From positions 10,478,001 through 10,542,000 of the forward strand of contig NZ_BJHV01000001.1 in the NCBI RefSeq assembly GCF_005405925.1: DNA of 64,000 nt, in the 5' to 3' direction. Both the position numbers and the translations under genes were made by a program. The notes under the pieces were generated by a model that saw nothing but the letters and a program-made list of their open reading frames with translations, did no database searches and was not told where the DNA came from. Shown here piece after piece: positions 34,738 through 42,829 of the stretch. Positions within the stretch are counted from its first letter, which is position 1. The number at the start of each line of letters is the position of its first letter. Origin of the DNA: Streptomyces antimycoticus (GTDB lineage Bacteria; Actinomycetota; Actinomycetes; Streptomycetales; Streptomycetaceae).

Positions 34738-34801
34738 TAAGTCCGCTACTGTGAGCCCGCTCACCATAAGTCGACCCCGTGTATGCGTCAACGTTCGCGT
34801 G

Positions 34802-35482
34802 TCACTCCGCTCCGGCCCGCAAGGGCCGTTCGGGGTCCGCCTCGGCGGCCGGGGCGGCGGCCGGGTGCAGGTACCGGCCGCCGCGCCGCCGGGGCCGAAG
34901 AGCCGGATCCAGTTCATGGAGCAGGGGGATGCCCGAGGGCAGCTCGAGGCCGAGGAGCTCGGTGGGGGAGAGGGCATCGAGATGTGCGGCCAGGGCTCGC
35001 AGCGAGTTGCTGTGTCCGACCACCAGGACCGTGGCGCCGGCGGTGAGCTGGGGTGCGATGCGGGTGTGCCAGTACGGCAGCAGTCGCGCCGAGACATCGG
35101 CCAGTGACTCGCCGCCGGGCGGGCGGGCGTCGGCGGAGCGGCGGATCCGCCGGAACTCCGCCTCCCCCAGTTCGCGCAGGACCGCCTCCCTGTCCCGTCC
35201 CTGGAGGCTCCCGTAGTCCCGCTCCTCCAGGGCGCGCACGGCCGCGACGGGCGCGGCGCCACGGCCCGCGGCGTCCATGGTGAGTGCGCAGGTGTGCCAG
35301 GCGCGGCGCAGTCTCGAGCAGTGGGCGGCGTCCGGCGCCAGCCCCAGAGCGCGGAGCAGTTCTCCGGCGTCACGGGACTGCCGCTCGCCGTGCGGCGTCA
35401 GGGCGACATCCACACGGCCGGTGAACAGATTTCGCGCGTTCCACGCGCTCTCGCCGTGGCGGAGCAGGATCAGGCGGCTCAT
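34802..35482 (-). CDS. 2,3-bisphosphoglycerate-dependent phosphoglycerate mutase family protein
   Basis: A 226-residue histidine phosphatase-fold protein. The RHG motif (LLRHGESAWN, residues 6-15) carries the phospho-acceptor His; the second His is in VVGHSNSLR near 168. RVDVALTPHGERQS and LEERDYGSLQGRDR match GpmA-type mutases. The C-terminus is Pro/Arg-rich and non-conserved. It is divergent from the ferredoxin gene and shares the regulated promoter gap, which is unusual for a housekeeping glycolytic enzyme; it may have a dedicated role or be a side passenger. Confidence 0.85.
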   Translation of the reverse strand: MSRLILLRHGESAWNARNLFTGRVDVALTPHGERQSRDAGELLRALGLAPDAAHCSRLRRAWHTCALTMDAAGRGAAPVAAVRALEERDYGSLQGRDREAVLRELGEAEFRRIRRSADARPPGGESLADVSARLLPYWHTRIAPQLTAGATVLVVGHSNSLRALAAHLDALSPTELLGLELPSGIPLLHELDPALRPRRRGGRYLHPAAAPAAEADPERPLRAGAE

Positions 35483-35533
35483 GGCGGTGATTGTGGGTCA
35501 CCGGCACCGCTCTTGTATCGCGTTCCAGAGCTC

Positions 35534-35552
35534 TGGTCTAATGGACAGACCA
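35534..35552. promoter_or_regulatory. FadR/GntR-type operator, site 6, with promoter
   Basis: TGGTCT and AGACCA form an inverted repeat around 7 bases, and the right part reads TGGACAGACCA (35542-35552). A possible promoter is TTGTAT (about 35511) and TCTAAT (35537-35542), 18 bp apart or close to it, so the operator covers the -10 and start region of the ferredoxin/Rieske operon. Confidence 0.6.
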
Positions 35553-35573
35553 TCGAGCTGGGAGGGACGAACC

Positions 35574-35896
35574 TTGCCCAAGGTGACCTTCGTCGGTGAC
35601 GGCGGGCTTGAGCTCACCGTCGAGGCGGCCACGGGAGACTCCGTCATGTCGGTCGCTGTTCGCCACGGCGTTCCCGGCGTCGTCGCGGAATGTGGCGGCA
35701 ACCAGTCATGCGCCACCTGCCATGTGTGGGTGCGCGACAGCTACACCGATCTCGTCGGGCCTCCCGGAGACATGGAGGACGACCTGCTGGACCTGGCCGT
35801 CGCCGACCGGCGTGCCGGCAGCAGGCTCTCCTGCCAGATATCCGTAACGCCCGAACTCGACGGCCTGACCGTCGACATCCCCCGGAACAGCCCTGA
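35574..35896 (+). pseudogene. [2Fe-2S] ferredoxin (adrenodoxin type), probable single-base error near 3' end
   Basis: An electron carrier for the adjacent Rieske oxygenase. Cys40, Cys46 and Cys49 (ECGGNQSCATC) and Cys87 (LSCQ) give the C-x5-C-x2-C-x37-C pattern of oxygenase ferredoxins. TTG 35574 follows GGGAGG. As written the frame has no stop until 36329, deep inside the Rieske gene. Adding one C to the run at 35879-35883 gives the usual ending, TVDIPPEQP, and a stop at 35896, about 107 residues. So the gene is most likely intact in the organism. The Rieske gene follows after 78 bp. Confidence 0.78.
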
Positions 35897-35974
35897 GGGC
35901 TCCGGCGTCACCGCACCACCGAAGCAGCCGCCCCGTCAGTCGGGTCGGTTGTCAGTATCGGAAGGGAAACGGCT

Positions 35975-37261
35975 GTGCTCCGCAAAGACATCAACGAGCT
36001 CCTCACCCGGACAGGTCCCGGGACGGCCATGGGGGAGCTGTTCCGCCAGTACTGGATACCGGCCATGCTGGCCGAGGAACTCCCGGAGACCGACTGCCCG
36101 CCCGTGCGGGTCAAACTCCTGTCGGAGCGCTTGGTCGCCTTCCGGGACAGCGAGGGCCGCTACGGGCTCGTCGACGAGTTCTGCGCCCACCGCGGCGCCT
36201 CCCTCTGGTTCGGCCGCAACGAGGAGGGCGGCCTGCGCTGCCCGTACCACGGCTGGAAGTACGACGTGTCCGGGCAGTGCCTCGACGTGCCCTCCGAGGC
36301 CGACAACTCCAGCTTCTGCCAGAACGTGAAGCTCACCTCGTATCCGCTGGTCAAGATCGGCGATGTGTTGTGGACCTATATGGGCGACGCGGCAACCCAG
36401 CCGCCGCTGCCCGAGTTCGAGTGGACCCATGTGCCGGCCGAACAGACCTACACCTCCAAGCGCTGGCAGCAGTGCAACTGGCTCCAGGCGTTCGAGGGCG
36501 GCATCGACTCCAGCCATGTCACCTTCCTCCACTCGGGCGGCCTCAAGACCGACCCGCTCTTCAAGGGCGCGAAGGGCAACGAGTACAACATGAAGGACAC
36601 CAAGCCGTTCTTCGAGGTCGCCGACAGCGACGGCGGGCTGTTCGTCGGAGCGCGCCGCAACGCCGAGGACGGTAAGTACTACTGGCGGATCACTCCGTGG
36701 GTCATGCCCGCCTTCACCATGGTGCCGCCGCGCGGCGACCACCCGGTGCACGGCCACTTCTGGGTGCCCATCGACGACGAGAACTGCTGGACCTACTCCT
36801 TCGACTACCACCCGGTGCGGCCCCTCACCGAGACCGAGCGGCAGGCCATGATCGACGGCCATGGTGTGCACAGCAAGAACATCCCCGGCACCTACCGGCC
36901 GATGGCCAACATGGACAACGACTACCTCATCGACCGCGAGGCGCAGAAGCGGGGCGAGACCTACTCCGGAGTCGCCGGCATCGCCATGCAGGACGCCTCC
37001 CTCCAGGAGTCGATGGGCCCCATCGTCGACCGTTCCAAGGAACGCCTGGTGCCCGCCGACAGCGGCATCATCAAGGCCCGCCAGAAGTTGAGGAAGGCCG
37101 CCGTGGCGCTGCGCGACGAGGGTGTCACCCCGCCCGGTGTGGACCCCGAGCACCACAGGGTGCGCTCCGCGGCCGTCGTCCTGCCGCAGGCCGAGTCGTT
37201 CCTCGACTCGTGCCGCGACGCGGTCAAGGCCGTCCCCGGCACCGCCCAGCACACGGTATGA
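35975..37261 (+). CDS. Rieske non-heme iron oxygenase, alpha subunit (phthalate 4,5-dioxygenase type)
   Basis: A 428-residue ring-hydroxylating oxygenase. The Rieske cluster ligands are Cys70-His72 (FCAHRGAS) and Cys89-His92 (CPYHGW). The mononuclear iron region is EGGIDSSHVTFLHSG near residues 170-184. The length and lack of a beta subunit gene fit the single-component-type oxygenases such as phthalate 4,5-dioxygenase (Pht3/OphA2). GTG 35975 follows GAAGGGA. It is expected to hydroxylate the aromatic substrate using the ferredoxin and the reductase at 43937-45166. Confidence 0.88.
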   Translation: MLRKDINELLTRTGPGTAMGELFRQYWIPAMLAEELPETDCPPVRVKLLSERLVAFRDSEGRYGLVDEFCAHRGASLWFGRNEEGGLRCPYHGWKYDVSGQCLDVPSEADNSSFCQNVKLTSYPLVKIGDVLWTYMGDAATQPPLPEFEWTHVPAEQTYTSKRWQQCNWLQAFEGGIDSSHVTFLHSGGLKTDPLFKGAKGNEYNMKDTKPFFEVADSDGGLFVGARRNAEDGKYYWRITPWVMPAFTMVPPRGDHPVHGHFWVPIDDENCWTYSFDYHPVRPLTETERQAMIDGHGVHSKNIPGTYRPMANMDNDYLIDREAQKRGETYSGVAGIAMQDASLQESMGPIVDRSKERLVPADSGIIKARQKLRKAAVALRDEGVTPPGVDPEHHRVRSAAVVLPQAESFLDSCRDAVKAVPGTAQHTV

Positions 37262-37743
37262 CGATGAGCCTTGCCACCAGCCGACAGAGCGAGAGTGCCC
37301 GTGCCGCCTCCGCGGCCGAGGCCCGCCACCGCATCGACGTTCCCATCGCGCCCGCCCGGGCCGCCCGTGTCGTCGCCCTCGACGACCGTGCGGCCCAGGT
37401 CGCGGCCCGCCTCGCCGCCCACCCGTGGGCGCACGCCGAGTTCCTGCGCGCCGACGCCGTCGGCGAACTGCGCGAACTGGGCGGCGGCCCGCTTCCCCTG
37501 ACCGCCGCGCTGATCGGCGCGGATGTGGTCGTCGTCCTCGCCACCGAGGACGGCGGCCGCGACACCGCCGAGCGAATCGGCCGGCACTGCTTCCGGTACG
37601 GGATCACCACCGCGGGCGTGGTCCTCGGCCAGGGCTTCGAAGCCGACGACGCCGTCGCCGCGCTGCGCCCGTACGCCCGTGTCCTGCTGCTCTCCGCCGA
37701 TGAGAGCGACGTCTTCGAACTGCTCACCGCCCTGAGGGTCTGA
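37258..37743 (+). CDS. Small conserved-looking protein of unknown function
   Basis: I do not recognise this 161-residue protein. ATG 37258 overlaps the Rieske stop (ATGA), so translation is coupled. The N-terminal half is Ala/Arg-rich. The second half, IGADVVVVLATEDGGRDTAE and GITTAGVVLGQG, alternates hydrophobic strands with Gly loops, like a Rossmann or tubulin/FtsZ-type nucleotide fold without a clear binding motif. It lies between the Rieske oxygenase and a PanB-like enzyme, so it may assist one of them. Confidence 0.7.
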   Translation: MTMSLATSRQSESARAASAAEARHRIDVPIAPARAARVVALDDRAAQVAARLAAHPWAHAEFLRADAVGELRELGGGPLPLTAALIGADVVVVLATEDGGRDTAERIGRHCFRYGITTAGVVLGQGFEADDAVAALRPYARVLLLSADESDVFELLTALRV

Positions 37744-37756
37744 CCTGGAGCCGCAC

Positions 37757-38593
37757 ATGCCCGAGAAGGTGACGCTGCGCGACTTGCAGCGTATGAAGGA
37801 CACCCGGCAAAAGATCGTCGGGGTGGTGGCCTGGGACTACCAGATCGCCCGCATCGCGGACCGGGCCGGTGTCGACCTCGTCTCCGTCGGTGACACCGTC
37901 GGCGTCAACCTGTGGGGCCACGCCACCCCGTTCGAGATCACCATGGACGAGATGCTGACCGTCACCAAGGCGGTCCGCCGCGGCGTCCAACGTGCCCTGG
38001 TCAGCGCGGACTTTCCGTTCGGCCCGCTCCAGCAGGGCACCGCGGCCGCCCTCGACGCCGCGATCCGCTACGTCAAGGAGGCCGGTGTCGACCTCGTCAA
38101 ACTCGATGGCGCCTCGGACCATCTGGCGGCCGTCGAGGCGGTCACCCGGGCCGGTATCCCCGTCTTCGCCCAGTTCGGCATCACACCGCAGACCGCGCTG
38201 CGCTACGGCGTCGAGTACAAGGCGGTGCCGGCCGCCGGCGACCAGGTGCCCGAGGAGATGTGCGGGGAGTTGGTCGCCGAGGCCAAACGGCTGGAGGAGG
38301 CGGGCGCCGCCCTCCTCAACTTCACCAACTCCGGCCCCGTGGTCGGCGCAGCCGTCGCCGAGGCGGTCTCCGTCCCCGTGGTCGGCGGCTTCGGCGGCGG
38401 GCCCTGGCTGGACGGCCGGATGCGCATGGCCCACGCCGCCATCGGCTACGCCGCCGACACCGTCGACGACGTCCCGCCCGACACCTACGCCCAGGTCGCC
38501 GCCACCGCCCTCGACGCCCTCACCGCCTACGCCGGGGATGTGCGCGCGGCACGGCAGATCGCCGGTGGCATCCCCGTACCGAAGGAGGTCTGA
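37757..38593 (+). CDS. PanB-like protein (ketopantoate hydroxymethyltransferase / PEP-mutase superfamily)
   Basis: A 278-residue TIM-barrel protein. VSVGDTVGVNLWGH contains the PanB metal-ligand Asp; VSADFPFGP has the second Asp, and VKLDGAS the substrate Lys. However, the catalytic Glu region of PanB (LVLECVP) reads LLNFTNSGP, and the PanB His in GHLGLTPQ reads AQFGITPQ. So it is unlikely to make ketopantoate, and a different C-C bond reaction on a 2-oxo acid is more likely. Tightly packed between the unknown protein and an alpha/beta hydrolase in the oxygenase operon. Confidence 0.78.
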   Translation: MPEKVTLRDLQRMKDTRQKIVGVVAWDYQIARIADRAGVDLVSVGDTVGVNLWGHATPFEITMDEMLTVTKAVRRGVQRALVSADFPFGPLQQGTAAALDAAIRYVKEAGVDLVKLDGASDHLAAVEAVTRAGIPVFAQFGITPQTALRYGVEYKAVPAAGDQVPEEMCGELVAEAKRLEEAGAALLNFTNSGPVVGAAVAEAVSVPVVGGFGGGPWLDGRMRMAHAAIGYAADTVDDVPPDTYAQVAATALDALTAYAGDVRAARQIAGGIPVPKEV

Positions 38594-38597
38594 CCCC

Positions 38598-39446
38598 GTG
38601 CCCACCGTGCTCCTCGACGGCATCCCCACGCGGTACGAGGTCACCGGGGACGGCCCGCCGCTGCTGATGTTCTCCCCGGGCGGTTTCGACTCCACCCTCG
38701 ACAGCTGGTACGCCACCGGCATTCACCGGCGGCTTCGGTTGCCCGCCCACCTCGCGGCCGAGTTCACCTGCGTCACCTTCGACCGCCGCGAGTCCGGGCG
38801 GTCCGGCGGCCGTCTGGAGCGCCTCGCCTGGGACGGTTACGTCCGCCAAGGCGTGGCCCTGCTCGACCACCTGGGCTTCGGGCGGGCGCATCTGATGGGC
38901 GGCTGCGTCGGCTGCTCCACCGCGGCGGCCCTCGCCGCCGCGCATCCGGAGCGAGTGGCCGGCATGGTCCTCTACTCCCCGGCCGGTGGCGTCCACTACC
39001 GGCGCAAGCAGCACGAGCGGTTCGAGCGGCATCTCGCGTTCGTGCGCGAGGCCGGGCTCGGCGGGGTGGTGGAACTCGCCAGGGCGACCGAGGACGGCTT
39101 CTCGAAGGACCCACGGGTCGGCCCGTGGGCGGCGGTGCTCCGGCACGACGCCAGCTTCGCCGCGGCGTATGCGGCGTGTGACGCCGAGCGGTACCGGACG
39201 CTGGCCACCGGCAGCGCCACCCACCTCTTCGACCGGGACACCGTGCCCGGTGTGGAGCCCGAGGACCTGCTCACCCTCGACGTGCCCGCGCTGATCGTCC
39301 CCGGCGACGACACATCCCACGCCCCGTCGGCCGCGCACTACCTGCGGGAGTGCCTGCCCCGTACGGAGTGGTGGGGGGTGCCGCCGGGGGAGCGGACCCC
39401 GGAGGACACCTCAGGGCGGATCCTGGAGTTCCTCGCGCGCGCCTGA
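38598..39446 (+). CDS. Alpha/beta hydrolase with Cys at the nucleophile position
   Basis: A 282-residue alpha/beta hydrolase. The nucleophile elbow reads GGCVGCS (near residue 99), with Cys instead of the usual Ser. Cys nucleophiles are known in dienelactone hydrolase. The acid is probably Asp in PGDDTSHAPS; a C-terminal His for the triad is not obvious, although HAPS and HYL are nearby. The GTG start follows GGAGG. It is the last gene of the ferredoxin/Rieske operon, with a terminator after it. A ring-lactone or C-C hydrolysis role is inferred. Confidence 0.8.
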   Translation: MPTVLLDGIPTRYEVTGDGPPLLMFSPGGFDSTLDSWYATGIHRRLRLPAHLAAEFTCVTFDRRESGRSGGRLERLAWDGYVRQGVALLDHLGFGRAHLMGGCVGCSTAAALAAAHPERVAGMVLYSPAGGVHYRRKQHERFERHLAFVREAGLGGVVELARATEDGFSKDPRVGPWAAVLRHDASFAAAYAACDAERYRTLATGSATHLFDRDTVPGVEPEDLLTLDVPALIVPGDDTSHAPSAAHYLRECLPRTEWWGVPPGERTPEDTSGRILEFLARA

Positions 39447-39468
39447 ATCGGTCGGAGCCTGAACCGGT

Positions 39469-39502
39469 CGAAGGGGGCCTTGGTCGTCCAAGGCCCCCTT
39501 CG
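39469..39502. terminator. Intrinsic terminator, bidirectional
   Basis: A perfect 15-bp stem (CGAAGGGGGCCTTGG and its complement) with a TCGT loop, between the hydrolase stop and the convergent rpiB-like gene. Confidence 0.85.
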
Positions 39503-39518
39503 GCTCTCCCGGTCGGGT

Positions 39519-39961
39519 TCAGCCGCCCTGCTCGAGTGCGGCGATCTGCGCCACCCGCCGGGCGTGCTTGCCGCCCTTGAACGGTGTGCCCAGCCAGGTG
39601 GCGACGATCTCGCGGGCCTGGTCGCCGGTGAGGCGTTTGGCGGGCAGCACCAGCACGTTGGAGTCGTTGTTGCCGCGGGAGATCTCCGCCGTCCACACGT
39701 CGTGGCACAGGCCCGCCCGGATGCCCGGCAGCTTGTTGCAGGCGATGGTCTCGCCCAGCCCGCTGCCCCGAGCACGATGCCCCGCTCGGCCCGCCCGTCC
39801 CTCACCCGGGCGCACACCTCGACGCACAGCTCCGGGTAGTCGACCTCCTCGGCGGTATGGCTTCCCAGATCGGACACCTCGTGCCCGGAGGCGGAGAGCT
39901 CCGAGCGCAACAGGGACTTGAGGGCGAACCCGTTGTGGTCCCCGGCGATCGCGATGCGCAT
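39519..39961 (-). pseudogene. rpiB: RpiB/LacAB-family sugar-phosphate isomerase, single frameshift
   Basis: Ribose-5-phosphate isomerase B family. The first frame reads MRIAIAGDHNGFALKSLLR to AERGIVLG. The -1 frame then gives SGLGETIACNKLPGIRAGLC, NNDSNVLVLPAKRLTGDQA and a normal C-terminus. One G missing from the run at 39766-39769 (CCCC on the plus strand) explains the break, and the repaired loop would read GIVLGGSGLGE. Asp8-His9 and the isomerase loop are present. It is the second gene of a minus-strand unit with the Pht5-like gene, 19 bp after... the Pht5-like stop is upstream of this gene's position on the plus strand, so it follows that gene in transcription. Confidence 0.75.
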
Positions 39962-39980
39962 TGCGTGTCTCCCCTCGGGC

Positions 39981-40922
39981 TCAGCCGATCAGGTCGCGGG
40001 TGCCGGGCGCGAACAGCTCATCCAGCGGCCCGGCCCGCTCCAGGATCCGCTGGTCGACGGCGTGCCGCAGCAGCTCCTCCAGGACATGCCGGTTCGGTTC
40101 GAGGCCGTACGGCAGCGGATCGGCTCCGGTCAGCTCGGCCACCCGGCGGTGCATGGTGTCCACCGCCGTCGGGGCCTCGATCTCCCCGTCGAGCAGCCGC
40201 TGGGTGTAGAGCCGCTTGGAACGGGCGAAGGCGTCGAAGACCTGGGCGCCCAGGTCCGGATGGGCCGCGAGGAGTTCGTCCTTGACGACGACGAGGTGGT
40301 TGATCGGGTACAGCCCGCGTTCCCGTAGCGCCGTGAAACCGGCCTCCGTGGGATCGTCGATCAGCGGGACCAGCCCCTCCTGGGGCGGGACACCGATGAC
40401 GGCGTCCAACTTCCCCTGGCGCAGGGCCTCTTCGAGGGTGCGGCCCGTCCCGAGCGGCTCGACGTTGCCCGGCGGGCGGTACTCCGCGACATGCTCGTCG
40501 CCGGAGAGCACCCAGGTCACCTTCGACAGGTCCACGCCGTACTCGTCACGCAGTACGGCACGTGCCCAGACGCCCGTGGTCACCGTGTACCCACGGTTCA
40601 CGCCGACCCGTCCGCCCTCGAGTTCCCCGGGGGTGAGCGGCCGGTCCGCGGCACGCAGGATCGCGCCGTGGTGGAAGCCGCGGACCAGGAACGCGGGCAC
40701 GGCGGTGAACCGCGCCCCGTGGGCTTTCGCGACGAGATAGGTGGTGAGCGCCATCTCGCTGACGTCGAAGGCGAGGTCACGGACCATGCGGCGGAAGCCG
40801 TGGACGAGGACGGGCACCTCCTCGAAGTCGAACCCGAAGCCGGTGGGGGACACCTCGCCCGTCTTGAGTGCCTCGTTGTTGCCCTGGGTGCGGGTGCAGG
40901 TCCTGAGCAGGGGGTCTGTCAT
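39981..40922 (-). CDS. Pht5-like decarboxylase homologue (4,5-dihydroxyphthalate decarboxylase family)
   Basis: A 313-residue protein of the binding-protein-like decarboxylase family, the second in the window. FDVSEMALTTYLVAKAHGAR, FLVRGFHHGAIL, GGRVGVNRGYTVTTGVWARA and INHLVVVKDELLAAHPDL parallel the copy at 18924-19916, which is longer and only partly similar. No signal peptide is visible, so it is cytosolic. Its promoter shares operator site 7 with the divergent MDR dehydrogenase. It is expected to remove a carboxylate from an aromatic intermediate; the substrate is not known. Confidence 0.8.
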   Translation of the reverse strand: MTDPLLRTCTRTQGNNEALKTGEVSPTGFGFDFEEVPVLVHGFRRMVRDLAFDVSEMALTTYLVAKAHGARFTAVPAFLVRGFHHGAILRAADRPLTPGELEGGRVGVNRGYTVTTGVWARAVLRDEYGVDLSKVTWVLSGDEHVAEYRPPGNVEPLGTGRTLEEALRQGKLDAVIGVPPQEGLVPLIDDPTEAGFTALRERGLYPINHLVVVKDELLAAHPDLGAQVFDAFARSKRLYTQRLLDGEIEAPTAVDTMHRRVAELTGADPLPYGLEPNRHVLEELLRHAVDQRILERAGPLDELFAPGTRDLIG

Positions 40923-40938
40923 GACCCGAAAGGTATCA

Positions 40939-40949
40939 TGGTCAGTCCA
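40939..40949. promoter_or_regulatory. FadR/GntR-type operator, site 7 (divergent)
   Basis: TGGTCAGTCCA, inside GGTATCATGGTCAGTCCAT, lies between the divergent Pht5-like and MDR genes, 17 bp from the former's start. It has one mismatch to the TGGTnnnACCA rule. Confidence 0.6.
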
Positions 40950-41006
40950 TCAGTCCATAGAGTACGGTGACCGACGGGACAACCTCAGAGCGCGAGGAGT
41001 CGCTTC

Positions 41007-42122
41007 ATGGCAGATCACGTGCTGGCAGCCGTCCGCACCGCCCCCTCCACCACCGAACTCCGCGAATTCCCGATTCCCGACATACCGGCCGACGGCGCGC
41101 TGTTGAAGGTCGAGATCGCCGGGATCTGTGGCACCGACGTGAAGATGTACGGCAAGCCGCCCTTTCCCGATCCGGTCATCATGGGTCACGAGAACGTGGG
41201 CGTCATCGCGCGCGCGGGACGGGAGTTCACCGCCCGCAAGGGCCTGCGCGAAGGCGACCGCGTCTTCGTCGAGCACTATGTGGGCTGCTTCCGCTGCGCC
41301 TGGTGCCACGCGGGCGAGTACCGCCACTGCGAGGCCACCGACTGGCGCACCAACCCTGACGCCCGGCGCTACGGGTACACCTCCGCAGAGAACCCGTACC
41401 ACCTGTGGGGCGGTTTCTCGCAGTACCTGTACCTGCCGTGGAACGCCGTCACCCACCGCGTTCCCGAGGGCGTGACACCCGAACTCGCGGGCCTGGTCAC
41501 CCCGTTGTCGAACGGCATCGAGTGGGCGCTGGTCACCGCGGGCGTCGGTTACGCCTCCACGGTTCTCATCCAGGGCCCCGGCCAGCAGGGCCTGTCGCAG
41601 GTTGTCGCCTGCAAGCAGGCCGGCGCCTCCACCATCATCGTCACCGGCACCCCGCGCGACGCCGCACGCCTCGCCCTGGCCCGTGAACTCGGCGCCGACC
41701 ACACCGTGGACGTCACCGAGGACGACCCCCTCCAACGGGTCCTCGACCTCACCGCCGGACGCGGCGTGGACGTCGTCCTCGACTGCACCGCGGGCGCCGG
41801 TACCGCCCCTGTGCTGCTCGGCATCGATGCCCTCAAGCGCCGCGAGGGCGTGATGGTCGTCCAGGGCGAGCTCGCCGCGTTCCCCGACTTCCCCCTGAAG
41901 AAGCTGACCGAGAAGTCCATCGCCCTCAAGAGCGCCCGCGGACACAGCTACCGGGCCTGCGAACTTGCCCTGGAACAGCTTGCGTCCGGCCGTTTCCCGC
42001 TCGAAAAGCTCGCCACCCACAGTTTCCCGCTCACCGAAACCGACCGGGCCATCCGCACCGTCGGCGGCGAGACCGGAGAGGACGCCGTCCACGTGTCCCT
42101 GCTCCCCTGGGCGGCGGTATGA
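41007..42122 (+). CDS. Zinc-dependent MDR alcohol dehydrogenase
   Basis: A 371-residue medium-chain dehydrogenase. Catalytic Zn ligands are Cys42 (GICGTDVK), His in MGHENVG and Glu. A structural Zn lobe is suggested by [15 protein letters not shown]. The NAD(P) site [17 protein letters not shown] is near residue 190. The start follows GAGGAG. It opens a rightward operon with an RraA-type aldolase and LigJ. It may oxidise a dihydrodiol or a semialdehyde (such as CHMS); which one is unknown. Confidence 0.87.
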   Translation: MADHVLAAVRTAPSTTELREFPIPDIPADGALLKVEIAGICGTDVKMYGKPPFPDPVIMGHENVGVIARAGREFTARKGLREGDRVFVEHYVGCFRCAWCHAGEYRHCEATDWRTNPDARRYGYTSAENPYHLWGGFSQYLYLPWNAVTHRVPEGVTPELAGLVTPLSNGIEWALVTAGVGYASTVLIQGPGQQGLSQVVACKQAGASTIIVTGTPRDAARLALARELGADHTVDVTEDDPLQRVLDLTAGRGVDVVLDCTAGAGTAPVLLGIDALKRREGVMVVQGELAAFPDFPLKKLTEKSIALKSARGHSYRACELALEQLASGRFPLEKLATHSFPLTETDRAIRTVGGETGEDAVHVSLLPWAAV

Positions 42123-42829
42123 GCGTCGTCGTACGGAACCCGCCCCGCGCCGACCTCGCCACCGTCGACGCGCTCGCCGATTACGGCGTTGCCACCCTCC
42201 ACGAGGCCCAGGACCGCACCGGGCTCCTCGATCCCGCACTGCGCCCCGTGTGGCCGGGCGCGCTGGCGGCCGGCACCGCCGTCACCGTGAGTGTGCCGCC
42301 CGGCGACAACTGGATGCTCCATGTCGCCGTCGAGCAGTGCCGGGAGGGCGACATACTCGTCGTGGCCCCCACCTCGCCCTCCGAAGCCGGATACTTCGGC
42401 GAACTCCTGGCCACCTCCCTCGCCGCCCGCGGAGTGCGCGGCCTGGTCATCGACGCGGGCTGTCGGGACATCGCCGAACTTCGTGAGATGGGCTTCCCGG
42501 TGTGGGCCCGGCACATCTGCGCGTACGGCACCGTCAAGGAGACCCTCGGGGACGTCAACGTGCCGGTGGTGTGCGGCGGGCAGCACATCCGGCCCGGCGA
42601 TGTGGTCGTCGCCGACGACGACGGAGCGGTCGTGATCCCGCGCCCGCGTGCCGCCGCTGTGGCGGAGGCCGCGCGGGCCCGTGAGGCGAAGGAGGCGTTG
42701 TCCCGGAAGCGGTATGAGAGCGGCGAACTCGGCCTCGATGTGAACCGGATGCGTGAACGCCTCGCCGCCAAGGGGCTGGTGTACATCGACCACACCGAGT
42801 GGTCCGCGGCGGAGGGTACCGACCGTTGA
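42119..42829 (+). CDS. RraA-family aldolase (4-carboxy-4-hydroxy-2-oxoadipate aldolase type)
   Basis: A 236-residue protein of the RraA/HMG-CHA aldolase fold. [52 protein letters not shown] and [20 protein letters not shown] match class II pyruvate aldolases (LigK/GalC), including the D-x20-R-D catalytic pair (the Arg-Asp of GCRD). The start overlaps the MDR stop and its own stop overlaps the ligJ-type gene. With LigJ next door the likely reaction is CHA cleavage to pyruvate and oxaloacetate. Confidence 0.85.
   Translation: MSVVVRNPPRADLATVDALADYGVATLHEAQDRTGLLDPALRPVWPGALAAGTAVTVSVPPGDNWMLHVAVEQCREGDILVVAPTSPSEAGYFGELLATSLAARGVRGLVIDAGCRDIAELREMGFPVWARHICAYGTVKETLGDVNVPVVCGGQHIRPGDVVVADDDGAVVIPRPRAAAVAEAARAREAKEALSRKRYESGELGLDVNRMRERLAAKGLVYIDHTEWSAAEGTDR

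Noticed and set aside
35277..36329. A 350-residue protein fusing ferredoxin to a long Ser/Pro-rich tail
   Set aside because: The tail is the Rieske gene read out of frame; the missing stop is explained by one lost C at 35879-35883.
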